This document shows positions 1 to 6,450 of a DNA stretch of 11,911 nt, in pieces. A program made the position numbers and the translations under genes. Under the pieces are notes generated by a model that was given only the letters and a program-made list of their open reading frames with translations, had not been told where the DNA came from and made no database searches. The stretch covers positions 1-11,911 of the forward strand of contig JBOHAD010000068.1 in the NCBI GenBank assembly GCA_050697555.1, in the 5' to 3' direction. Origin of the DNA: DASQWP01 sp050697555 (GTDB lineage: Bacteria > Actinomycetota > Thermoleophilia > Gaiellales > Gaiellaceae). Numbering within the stretch: the stretch's first letter is position 1; every line of letters begins with the position of its first letter.

Positions 1-118
1 TGAAGCCCTCGCCGGCGATGTTGCTGTGGTGCACGAAGACATCCTTCGTGCCCTCGTCAGGGGTGATGAAGCCGTACCCCTTGCTGTCGTTGAACCACTT
101 GACGGTTCCGGTTGCCAT
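1..118 (-). CDS. Cold-shock protein (CspA family), 3' part off the left edge
   Basis: The first 39 residues of a cold-shock-domain protein, a small single-stranded nucleic-acid chaperone that melts mRNA structure in the cytoplasm. The start MATGTVKWFNDSKGYGFITP is the family signature: RNP1 is KGYGFI (residues 13-18) and RNP2 is VFVHH (27-31). Family members are about 65-70 aa, so roughly 30 residues lie outside the window. The ATG is at 118-116, and a G-rich ribosome-binding tract lies at 126-131, 7 nt upstream. In the uninterrupted chromosome this gene would lie downstream of tRNA-Val and the M23 peptidase on the same strand. Family assignment is very secure; which csp paralogue cannot be told. 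Confidence 0.96.
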   Translation of the reverse strand, partial: MATGTVKWFNDSKGYGFITPDEGTKDVFVHHSNIAGEGF

Positions 119-319
119 GAAAACACCCCCCATCACTAATCTCACGAACAAGCACAGGGAAGCGTTGGTAACGCGAACCGGACTCGCTCTGGATTACCCG
201 ACCAGGGTAGCAGCGCCGGTCGCAGATTTCCCGCCGGGACGCTCGACCGGGTGCACAACCGCAGCCGGATCGTCCCCACCTAGCGGGTTCCGGCGGCGGG
301 TCGCGCAATACTCGCGGAG
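119..319. other. Host intergenic region upstream of the cold-shock gene
   Basis: About 200 bp between the cold-shock start codon and the left attachment site. Before insertion it lay directly behind the 3' end of tRNA-Val. It probably holds the cold-shock promoter and a 5' leader, since csp genes commonly have long leaders, but I see no convincing -10/-35 pair or terminator. Open frames across it have no recognisable protein character. Confidence 0.5.
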
Positions 320-344
320 TGGGCGGTACTGGGCTCGAACCAGT
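320..344. other. attL: left attachment site, duplicated tRNA-Val 3' end
   Basis: These 25 bp are identical to 8262-8286. On the minus strand they read as the T stem ACTGG, T loop TTCGAGC, CCAGT, the acceptor strand ACCGCCC and the discriminator A of tRNA-Val. Identity stops exactly at both ends (345 is c against g at 8287; 319 is g against a at 8261). No other part of a tRNA is present, so this is a recombination scar. It marks the left junction of the integrated element; host sequence lies to its left. Confidence 0.93.
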
Positions 345-408
345 CGCGCCGGCATTCGGCGCTCAGCCGATCTGGCGCGAAATTGGCTCGTTTGCAGGCA
401 CTTCTTCG

Positions 409-424
409 AGCGCCGCGGAGCGCT
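409..424. repeat. Short inverted repeat (AGCGC / GCGCT) inside the left end
   Basis: AGCGC at 409-413 and GCGCT at 420-424 can form a 5-bp stem with a 6-nt loop, followed by a T-rich stretch. It lies between the attachment core and the left arm-type repeat. It could be an accessory site for recombination or transfer, or chance in GC-rich DNA. The stem is short, so little weight should be put on it. Confidence 0.25.
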
Positions 425-460
425 GATTTTGGTCCTGAACAACTTTCTGCGGCTTCTCGT

Positions 461-479
461 GTGGTCAATAGGTGGTCAG
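461..479. repeat. Left integrase arm-type repeat (GTGGTCA-ATAG-GTGGTCA-G)
   Basis: A 19-bp sequence found again, identically and in the same orientation, at 8193-8211. Inside it the heptamer GTGGTCA occurs twice with an 11-bp period, about one helical turn. In the excised circle one copy would lie 50 bp on one side of the core and this one 116 bp on the other side. That is the layout of attP arm sites bound by the N-terminal domain of tyrosine integrases. Binding is inferred from position and repetition, not shown. Confidence 0.7.
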
Positions 480-514
480 TTCTCGTTGCTCGGCCGGGCA
501 ACGCGATCTTCTTT

Positions 515-540
515 CGCACCTGCCGGTGCATATGCGTCTC
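515..540 (+). other. Candidate oriT: nic-proximal hairpin of R388 type
   Basis: CGCACC at 515-520, a 4-nt loop TGCC, and GGTGC at 525-529 form a 5-bp hairpin, followed by ATATGC and GTCT (536-539). In plasmid R388 the MobF relaxase TrwC binds CGCACC-GAAA-GGTGCG, followed by TATT and GTCT, and cuts just after GTCT. Here stem sequence, loop length and the GTCT end match; the spacer is one base longer and the following bases differ. It lies 31 bp before the relaxase start, a common oriT position. The predicted nick is between 539 and 540. The comparison with R388 is from memory. Confidence 0.55.
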
Positions 541-570
541 GGCGCTCTTGGGTTTCCGGGAGGGGCAGCC

Positions 571-1479
571 GTGCTGAGCGTGGCGAAGCTGACGGTCGGC
601 CAGGAGGCCTACTACGAGCAGCAGGTAGCTCGCGGCCTCGACGACTACTACGCCGGTCGCGGCGAGTCGCCGGGAATCTGGGCCGGCAGCGGATCCGCTG
701 GACTGGGTCTCGTCGGCGTCGTCGACGACGGCGACCTCGGGACGCTGTTGCGCGGCGTCAACCCGGCCACCGAGTCGCGGCTGCGGGCGCCGGTGCAGGA
801 GCGCACGATCACCGTTCGAGTCCTCGACGTCGAGTCGGGCGAGTGGCGCGAGGAGCCCAAGCGGCTCGCGCCGGTCTCCGGCTACGACCTCGTCTTCTCG
901 TGCCCGAAGAGCGTCAGCCTCCTGCACGCGCTCACCGACGACGAGCAAGTACGCCGCGAGATCAGCCAGGCGCACGAGGCCTCCTGGCAGGCATCGCTCG
1001 CGTATCTGGAGCGCGAGGCGTGCATCGTTCGCCGCGGCCACGGCGGCACGATCCGCGAGCACGGGCAGGGGTTCGTGGCGGCCGCGTTCCGGCATCGGAC
1101 GTCGCGGGCGCAGGACCCGCATCTGCACACGCACGTGATCGTCGCCAACATGACCCGCACCACCGACGGCGAGTGGCGGGCGCTTGATGGCGAGGTGATC
1201 CTCAAGACCTACCGGCTCGCCGCCGGGTACCTCTACGAAGCCCAGCTCCGGCACGAGCTCGCCCACCGGCTCGGACTCGAGTGGACGGAGCCGGTCAAAG
1301 GGATGGGTGAGATCGCCCGCGTGCCCGAGGAGGCGATCCGCGCCTTTTCGACCCGGCGACGGTCGCTCGTCGAGCACATGGAGGCGCTCGGGACCGAGGG
1401 CTTCGCCGCGGCGCGGGTCGCCGCGCTCGCCACCCGGGAGGCGAAGGAGCAGGTCGAGTTGCCGCGGCTGCGCGAGTAG
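571..1479 (+). CDS. MobF (TrwC/TraI-type) relaxase domain, ends at an in-frame TAG
   Basis: The N-terminal relaxase half of a conjugative relaxase-helicase. Such enzymes nick oriT through a tyrosine, stay bound to the 5' end and lead the strand into the recipient. The GTG at 571 has a strong ribosome-binding site (GGGAGGGG, 558-565), and translation from it gives the family start MLSVAKLTVGQEAYYEQQ. Paired tyrosines are at residues 14-15 and 26-27. The metal-binding histidines are H175, H186 and H188, with the 11-and-2 spacing of TrwC, in DPHLHTHVIV. The frame closes after 302 aa at TAG (1477-1479) but reads on in the same frame as family-like sequence into the helicase. In-frame starts at 472 and 532 exist, but the first lies in the arm repeat and the second in the oriT-like site; neither has a good ribosome-binding site. 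Confidence 0.9.
   Translation: MLSVAKLTVGQEAYYEQQVARGLDDYYAGRGESPGIWAGSGSAGLGLVGVVDDGDLGTLLRGVNPATESRLRAPVQERTITVRVLDVESGEWREEPKRLAPVSGYDLVFSCPKSVSLLHALTDDEQVRREISQAHEASWQASLAYLEREACIVRRGHGGTIREHGQGFVAAAFRHRTSRAQDPHLHTHVIVANMTRTTDGEWRALDGEVILKTYRLAAGYLYEAQLRHELAHRLGLEWTEPVKGMGEIARVPEEAIRAFSTRRRSLVEHMEALGTEGFAAARVAALATREAKEQVELPRLRE
1477..1479 (+). other. In-frame TAG joining relaxase and helicase halves
   Basis: A single amber codon separates PRLRE from WLARAAEHGLGRRELEALL in one otherwise open frame from 571 to 3438, which would give about 955 aa. No ATG, GTG or TTG occurs between it and the ATG at 1636, and that ATG has no ribosome-binding site, so the downstream half has no obvious independent start. 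TAG is used as an ordinary terminator by the integrase and the second permease here, which argues against a reassigned codon. A nonsense mutation (for instance from CAG, GAG or TGG) or a base-call error is the simplest reading. Confidence 0.85.
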
Positions 1480-3438
1480 TGGCTGGCGCGGGCGGCCGAG
1501 CACGGTCTCGGTCGCCGCGAGCTCGAGGCGCTTTTAGCCGAACTATCGCTTCCGCCCCGTCGCGTCGAGCGCGAGCAGCTCGCGCCGTGTCTCCTGGGGG
1601 CCGACGGGCTGACCGCCAACCAGACGACGTTCACCATGCCTGAGCTCGTCCGCGCCATCGCCGGCTCCCTGCCGCAAGGGGCGAGCGTCGATGAGGTGCT
1701 CGAGACGGCCGAAGAGCTCGCGCGCTTCCCCGGTGTCGAGCTGGTCGAGTTCGGTGGGCCGGGCCGGCCGGCGCGGTTCACGACCCGCGAGCTGCTCGAG
1801 GTCGAACGGGAAGCCCTCGAGCTCGCACTCGCCGGCCGCGACGCGCAGGCGCCTCGACCGGACGAGAAGACGCTGCTGCGCACGCTGATCCAATCGCGCA
1901 CGCTCAGGAATGATCAGCGGCACCTGGTCCGCGAAGCCTCGCTCAGCCCCGACCGGGTCGTCTGCGTCGTCGGCGTCGCCGGTGCCGGCAAGACCACCGC
2001 CCTGCGCGCGCTCGCCGACGCCCACCGCGAAAGCGACATCGCGGTGCTGGGGGCGGCACCGAGCGCACGTGCGGCCGACGAGCTCGCCCACGCCATCGGG
2101 ATCCGCGCCACCACCCTGCACCGGCTCCTCTTCGACGCCCACCGGGAGGGGCGCCTCCCCGATCGTTGCGTCATCGTGATCGATGAGGCCGGGATGGCCG
2201 AGACACGCGTGCTCGCGCCGCTCCTGCGCCTGATCGACCAGGCCGAGGGCAAGGCGCTCCTCGTCGGCGACCCCGGCCAGCTCCCCGCCGTCGGCGCCGG
2301 CGGCCTCTACCCCGCCCTCTGCGACCGGCTCGGCGCCATCGAGCTCACCGGCAACCGTCGCCAGCGCGACCTCTCCGAACGGCAGGCGCTCACCCGACTG
2401 CGCGCCGGCGACCCCGAGCCCTACCTCGCCCACGCCGCCCGCCGCGGCCGTCTCCAGCTCGCCGACGACCCGACCGTGGCGAAGCAGCGGCTGCTCGAAG
2501 ACTGGTGGCAGGTCGCCCAGCACGACCTCGACCGCACGGTCATGCTCGCCTACCGGCGCGCCGACGTCCGCGACCTCAACGACGCCGCGCGCACACTCCT
2601 CCTTCGCGCGGGGCGCCTCGGCCCCCACGCGCTCGCACTCGACCAGCGCGAGTTCCGGGTCGGCGACCGCGTCCTCTGCCGGCAGAACGACACCAGGCTC
2701 GGCGTCCGCAACGGCACCCGCGGCACGATCATCGACCTCGACGAGACGACGCTGACGGTGCGCACCGATGGCGGCTCGCTGCGCTCGCTCCCCGTCCCCT
2801 ACGCCGCCGAGCACCTCGACCACGCGTACGCGCTCACCGGCCACGCGGCCCAGGGCGCAACCGTCGACCGTGCCTTCATCTTGCTCCTCGGCGAGGGCGC
2901 CCTGCGCGAGTGGGGCTACGTCGCCTGCTCTCGCGCGCGAACGGAGACCCGCCTCTACCTCGCCGACCGCGTGAGCGAGGTCGAAACCGCACACGAAGAT
3001 GACCGGCGCAGCCCGCCCGAACGCGCCGCCCGCGCCCTCGAGCGCTCAGCCGCCGAGCCGCTGGCGCTCGACCAGACCAAACGGCGGCACGACGTCAACG
3101 GGCGCCTGCTCACCCGGCGGCAGGAGGAACTCGAACGGCAGCGCGACCGGGCAGCCAAACGACTCGCCACGGTCCAGCGCGAGCTCAAGCAGCTCGGCTG
3201 GTGGAGCCGTGGCGGTCGCCGCTTCCAGCTCGAGCGCAACATCGCCTTCCACCAGACCGCGCTCAGAGCCCTCGACGAGAAGCGGGAAGAGCTGGCGCGG
3301 ACGGCGCCGCCCCGTGCTCGGCAGATGCCGCGTGGGCTCGGCCGCGATCATGAGGAGTTCGGCCGCTCGCTTCGGCCCGAACCGCCGGCCAGGCGAGCCC
3401 TGCAACGCGAGCCGCCAAGCCTCGGGCTCGGACTCTGA
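1480..3438 (+). pseudogene. TraI/RecD-like helicase half of the MobF relaxase, cut off by the TAG
   Basis: The C-terminal part of the relaxase-helicase, an SF1 5'-3' DNA helicase that unwinds the strand being transferred. Numbering from the ATG at 1636 (600 aa): Walker A GVAGAGKTT 113-121; Walker B VIVIDEAG 179-186 with D183 and E184; VGDPGQLP 210-217; GHAAQGATVD from 402; YVACSRAR 428-435. Every motif is intact, suggesting the interruption is recent. The tail from about residue 490 is charged and probably coiled coil (LTRRQEELERQRDRAAKRL), common in actinobacterial MobF proteins. Gene callers would likely report 1636-3438 as a separate CDS. I treat it as the downstream part of a broken gene, because the residues encoded at 1480-1635 continue the family sequence and no ribosome-binding site precedes 1636. 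Expression as a free helicase cannot be excluded. Confidence 0.85.
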
Positions 3439-3443
3439 CGTGA

Positions 3444-3462
3444 GGACGCTCGGCCGGCGTCC
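3444..3462. terminator. Hairpin between convergent helicase and hicA
   Basis: GGACGC (3444-3449) and GCGTCC (3457-3462) form a perfect 6-bp stem with a 7-nt loop. It falls in the 37-bp gap between the helicase stop (3438) and the hicA stop (3476), which face each other. There is no T-run on either side, so it would be a tail-less terminator of the kind proposed for GC-rich actinobacteria, usable from both directions. Confidence 0.45.
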
Positions 3463-3475
3463 AAGCATCCGAGCC

Positions 3476-3670
3476 TCAACGCCCGCCAGGCGGCGAGACA
3501 GCCAGTTGCCGGCAGATCGCTCGGGCGGTGCCGATCGGGATCTCGCGGTGGCGCGGGACCGGGGCGCGGAGGTCCTGCGCCGGGTTATGCCAGATCGCGT
3601 GATTGGCGCCCTCCCGCAAGACCTCGCAGCCGTGGTCTCTGAGGTGGCGTTCGAGTTCGCTACGCCTCAA
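3476..3670 (-). CDS. hicA: HicA-type mRNA interferase toxin
   Basis: A 64-aa protein of the HicA family, double-stranded-RNA-binding-fold toxins that cleave mRNA and are neutralised by HicB. Family features are the start RRSELERHLRDHGCEVLREG, the catalytic-histidine block GANHAIWHNP (H24), and the PVPRHREIPIGTARAICRQL segment. Length is normal. The start is TTG at 3670-3668, overlapping the hicB stop as TTGA, so translation is probably coupled to the antitoxin; a TTG start may also keep toxin output low. It faces the helicase gene. Its likely job is post-segregational stabilisation of the element. Family assignment is firm; activity is inferred. Confidence 0.88.
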   Translation of the reverse strand: MRRSELERHLRDHGCEVLREGANHAIWHNPAQDLRAPVPRHREIPIGTARAICRQLAVSPPGGR

Positions 3671-3903
3671 GCCGCGGCGAGGTCAATCGTGACCTGCTCC
3701 GCATGTCCGCCGCCGATCGGCGGCTCACGACCCTGATCGCGATAAGAGGCGATCATCTCGCGTGCGGCATCGAGCAGCATCTCGCGCGCCTCGTCGACGG
3801 TGCGCCCACACGTCACCACCGCCGGCCACTCGGCAAGCTGGGCCATCGTCCAGCCCTTCTCGTCCGGTGTGAACACCGCAGTCAGCGTCACGGACTCGCT
3901 CAT
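3667..3903 (-). CDS. hicB: HicB-type antitoxin
   Basis: A 78-aa antitoxin partner of the adjacent HicA. The partial RNase-H-like HicB fold is seen in SVTLTAVFTPDEKGWTMAQL, followed by PAVVTCGRTVDEAREMLLDA. The ATG at 3903-3901 is preceded by GGTGA and gives a normal HicB start; a longer frame from 3960 adds residues with no family likeness. It lacks the C-terminal ribbon-helix-helix or HTH DNA-binding domain of larger HicB proteins, so self-repression of the operon would need another mechanism. Antitoxin comes first and toxin second, the reverse of E. coli hicAB. It is divergent from the permease gene at 3999. Confidence 0.88.
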   Translation of the reverse strand: MSESVTLTAVFTPDEKGWTMAQLAEWPAVVTCGRTVDEAREMLLDAAREMIASYRDQGREPPIGGGHAEQVTIDLAAA

Positions 3904-3941
3904 CGCTTCACCAAGTATGCACGCTCGCAGCGACGCAGAGG

Positions 3942-3951
3942 ACCGGCCGGT
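3942..3951. promoter_or_regulatory. Perfect 10-bp palindrome ACCGGCCGGT between hicB and the permeases
   Basis: The palindrome lies 39 bp upstream of the hicB start and 47 bp upstream of the permease start, in the only intergenic space available to both divergent promoters. A repressor operator is possible. HicB here has no visible DNA-binding domain, and GC-only palindromes arise easily at this base composition, so it is a weak candidate. Confidence 0.25.
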
Positions 3952-3998
3952 GCACGTCATTGCTGCCGCGCGATCGGCTGCCTGGCACGCTATGTCCC

Positions 3999-4931
3999 GT
4001 GCCGCGATTCGTGGTTCGCCGTCTGCTGTGGACGATCCCGCTACTGCTCGGGGTCATGCTCGTCACGTATGCGCTGATGCGGGGGAGCGGCGGCAGTCCG
4101 TTCGAGCCGCCCGAAGGCTACATCGGAGTCCCCGAAACCTACGAGCGATTCCTGCGCGAGCACTACCACCTCGATGAGCCGTGGCTGGTCGAGTTCGCCT
4201 ACTGGGTGAAGAGCGTCTTCACGTTCGACTTCGGCCCTTCGCTCGTCCTGCGGAACTTGAACATCGAGTCGATCGTCCGGAACGCGCTACCGGTGACGGT
4301 CGAGCTCGTGTTGCTCTCCGCTGCTTGGGCGGTGCCTGTCGGCGTTGCGCTCGGCGTGTGGGCAGCAACGCACCGCGCGCGCATCGTCGACTTCCTCGCG
4401 ACCTCGACGGCCACGCTGTTGCTCGTCGTCCCGGTCTTCTTCGTCGCCTTCGCGCTTAACCGGTATCTCGCTCTCGAGTGGCACTTGTTCCCGCGCGGCT
4501 GGGAGGGCTGGCAGACGAAAGTGCTCCCTTGCTTTGCTCTCGGCCTTGCGCCCGTCGGGTACGTCGCTCGCCTGGTCCGTGCCGCCGTCGTAGAGGCTCT
4601 CGAAGAGGACTACGTGCGCACGGCTCGCGCCAAGGGGTTGCGTTGGCGTCGCGTGGTGTGGGTGCACGTGCTCCGCAACTCGCTTGCGCCGTTTCTGTCC
4701 GCGGCGATCCCGATGATCGCCCTCCTGATCACGGGGGCGTTCTTTGTCGAGGAGGCCTTCGGGATCCCGGGTGCGTCCTCGTTCTTCCTCGAGGGCGCTC
4801 GAACGCGCGACTACCCGATCATCATGAACCTGACGGCCGCCCTGGCAGTCATCGTCCTCATCGCGAACCTGATCTCGGACGTCCTGCTCGCGCTCGTCGA
4901 TCCGCGGATTCGGGAGCAGATGCACGGATGA
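3999..4931 (+). CDS. ABC transporter permease, DppB/OppB type
   Basis: One of two inner-membrane channel subunits of a peptide/nickel/opine-type ABC importer, about 310 aa, the usual size. Starting at the GTG at 3999 gives MPRFVVRRLLWTIPLLLGVM, the classic DppB opening with the first membrane helix; a TTG at 3960 would add residues unlike the family. About six hydrophobic segments follow. The cytoplasmic EAA loop that docks on the ATPase is EEDYVRTARAKGLRWRRVVW, just before RNSLAPFLSA. The motif FDFGPSLVLRN after the first helix resembles actinobacterial homologues. Its stop overlaps the start of the second permease as ATGA. No ribosome-binding site is evident. No binding-protein or ATPase gene is nearby, so the substrate cannot be inferred. 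Confidence 0.9.
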   Translation: MPRFVVRRLLWTIPLLLGVMLVTYALMRGSGGSPFEPPEGYIGVPETYERFLREHYHLDEPWLVEFAYWVKSVFTFDFGPSLVLRNLNIESIVRNALPVTVELVLLSAAWAVPVGVALGVWAATHRARIVDFLATSTATLLLVVPVFFVAFALNRYLALEWHLFPRGWEGWQTKVLPCFALGLAPVGYVARLVRAAVVEALEEDYVRTARAKGLRWRRVVWVHVLRNSLAPFLSAAIPMIALLITGAFFVEEAFGIPGASSFFLEGARTRDYPIIMNLTAALAVIVLIANLISDVLLALVDPRIREQMHG

Positions 4932-5878
4932 CCGCGCAACCACAGCCGGTAGATGCCGAGATCGTGGGCCGGCCGAGCCGGCTCGCGCGTCTTTGGCTCC
5001 TGGCCGAGAACCGCACAACGCTCGTCGCCGGCCTCGTCTTCCTGGCGCTCATCGCCTACGTGGCCTTCTTCCCGCTCGTCTCGCCCCACGACCCGAACGA
5101 CGTGGACTTCAGCCAGGGCCGCGAGATGCCCAGCCTCGAGCATCCGCTCGGAACCGACCAGTTCGGACGCGATCTGCTGACCCGCCTGGCCGTCGGTGGA
5201 CAGACCACCCTCGCCATCGCCGGCTTGGCGCTCGCGATCATCCTGGTGATCGGCTTCCTCTGGGGCGCGGTCGCCGCGCTCGCCGGAGGCTTCGTCGACT
5301 CATTGATGATGCGCGTGGTCGACGGCCTGTTCGCGATCCCGCGCCTTCCCGTGGCGATCGTCATCCTCGTCGTCCTCAGCCTCCACGCCCAGAACATCCC
5401 GGCCATCGTCTTGGCTCTCTCGATCGCTGGTTGGATGCTCACTGCCCGGCTCGTCCGGGGCCATGTCCTGGCGCTCAAGAGCCGCGATTTCGTCCGAGCC
5501 GCGCGCGCCGTCGGCGCGAGTTGGCCACGAATCGCCCGCCGCCACATCCTCCCGAACTCGGCCGGGATCCTCCTCGTCGCGATCTTCCTCGAGCTCCCAA
5601 CCGTCGTGCTCGGCGAAGCCTTCCTCGCCGTCCTCGGCTTTGGCCCGTCGGCGCCGACGGCTACCTGGGGGAACATCGCGTTCGACGGCTGGCACTTCTT
5701 CCGCATGTGGGAGATGTTCCTTGCCACGGTCGCAATCGCGACTTTCGCGATCTCGGCGAACGTGCTCGCCGACGGCTTCCACGACCTACTCGATCCCCGC
5801 CGGCAACCGCAACGCCGACCGCGACCCGCGCGCCAACGACTAATCCTCGCTCGGCGGCCACGATCCGGCCACACGTAG
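4928..5878 (+). CDS. ABC transporter permease, DppC/OppC type
   Basis: The second channel subunit of the pair, 316 aa. An OppC-type N-terminal region (about residues 20-90) carries the first helix TLVAGLVFLALIAYVAFFPL and the characteristic HPLGTDQFGRDLLTRLAVGG. The permease domain follows, with an EAA loop KSRDFVRAARAVGASWPRIA and then RRHILPNS. The family ending ANVLADGFHDLLDPR is present, after which comes an arginine-rich tail of about 25 residues. The ATG overlaps the previous stop (ATGA), so the two are coupled and would form a heterodimer. Both proteins look intact. A complete importer also needs two ATPases (DppD/DppF) and a lipoprotein receptor; these must be supplied from elsewhere or are absent. 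Confidence 0.9.
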   Translation: MTAQPQPVDAEIVGRPSRLARLWLLAENRTTLVAGLVFLALIAYVAFFPLVSPHDPNDVDFSQGREMPSLEHPLGTDQFGRDLLTRLAVGGQTTLAIAGLALAIILVIGFLWGAVAALAGGFVDSLMMRVVDGLFAIPRLPVAIVILVVLSLHAQNIPAIVLALSIAGWMLTARLVRGHVLALKSRDFVRAARAVGASWPRIARRHILPNSAGILLVAIFLELPTVVLGEAFLAVLGFGPSAPTATWGNIAFDGWHFFRMWEMFLATVAIATFAISANVLADGFHDLLDPRRQPQRRPRPARQRLILARRPRSGHT

Positions 5879-5918
5879 GCCGCGATCGCAGCACGTCTCT
5901 CTTCGACATACGCCCAAC

Positions 5919-5944
5919 CACTGTCGAGGGAGCTGTCGGCAGTG
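5919..5944. terminator. Hairpin between the convergent permease and nucleotidyltransferase genes
   Basis: CACTGTCGA (5919-5927) pairs with TCGGCAGTG (5936-5944) in a 9-bp stem with one G-T pair and an 8-nt loop. It sits in the 71-bp gap between the second permease stop (5878) and the nucleotidyltransferase stop (5950), which face each other. No T-run follows on either strand. Position and stem quality favour a bidirectional, tail-less terminator. Confidence 0.5.
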
Positions 5945-5949
5945 ACGTG

Positions 5950-6450
5950 TCACCGCTCGATCACGAGCCGGCGCTCAAGTTCGAGCACGCGGCGCATCGT
6001 CTCGAGCACGAGGGGGTCGGGTTCTCGCTCGTGTGCTTCGAGCATGCGGACGAGGTCGCCCGGGCTGGCGACCTGGGGGCGCAGGTCGCGCCCGAGCCGC
6101 TCGCGGTTGGCGCGGTGGCGCAGGTCCTCGTAGCCGCGGGTGCCGGCGGGCTCGAGGACGATCTTGATCTCGCCGGCGTCGCTCGTAAGCTCGATCACCG
6201 GCTCCCGCTGCCGGTCGACCGCGTCAAGCTCGAGCGGGCGCCCGTCGACGCGGCGCGCGTGAAGGTTGTCGAGTGCCTTGCCGAGCCGCCGGAGGTTCTC
6301 CTTGCTGAGGGAGGGTGCGAGGTCGAGGCCGCTCGTGACCTCGTCCGAGCCGTGGATCACGCGGGCCAACGCGCCGACTACGACATAGAACGACGCGACG
6401 CGCTCGAGCTCGGCCAGGATCGCGTACGGGTCGAACCGGGCCTGGCTCAC
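5950..6450 (-). CDS. Nucleotidyltransferase-like protein, putative toxin paired with XRE protein
   Basis: A 166-aa cytoplasmic protein. The segment FYVVVGALARVIHGSDEVTS followed by GLDLAPS resembles the core of minimal nucleotidyltransferases and AbiEii-type toxins (VGG-x-A-x-x-x-HG, then GS and a DxD). Later EPVIELTSDAGEIKIVLEPA fits the following beta strands. Here GS is at 34-35, but the first carboxylate of the DxD is glycine (G41-L42-D43), so catalysis may be altered or lost. The GTG start at 6450 overlaps the stop of the upstream XRE gene as GTGA. Pairing with a DNA-binding partner inside a mobile element suggests a toxin-antitoxin or defence module. This is inference; I do not recognise a characterised orthologue. 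Confidence 0.6.
   Translation of the reverse strand: MSQARFDPYAILAELERVASFYVVVGALARVIHGSDEVTSGLDLAPSLSKENLRRLGKALDNLHARRVDGRPLELDAVDRQREPVIELTSDAGEIKIVLEPAGTRGYEDLRHRANRERLGRDLRPQVASPGDLVRMLEAHEREPDPLVLETMRRVLELERRLVIER

Noticed and set aside
320..344. A second tRNA gene at the left end
   Set aside because: Only the T arm, the acceptor 3' strand and the discriminator are present; there is no D arm or anticodon arm, so it is the attachment-site duplicate.
472..570. Upstream start for the relaxase at 472 or 532
   Set aside because: The GTG at 472 is part of the arm-type repeat, and the ATG at 532 is within the oriT-like sequence. The GTG at 571 has a strong ribosome-binding site and gives the standard MobF N-terminus.
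1477..1479. TAG reassigned to an amino acid (recoded genetic code or pyrrolysine)
   Set aside because: The integrase and the second permease both end normally at TAG in this window, and no known recoding signal follows the codon.
280..1503. Minus-strand open frame of about 400 codons across attL and the relaxase
   Set aside because: It crosses the attachment junction and runs antisense to a relaxase with intact catalytic residues; its translation resembles no family.
1543..2994. Long minus-strand open frame of about 480 codons opposite the helicase
   Set aside because: It mirrors the helicase coding region, is low in complexity and rich in E, A, G and V, with no motif; the plus strand has every SF1 helicase motif. 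Long antisense frames are usual at this GC content.
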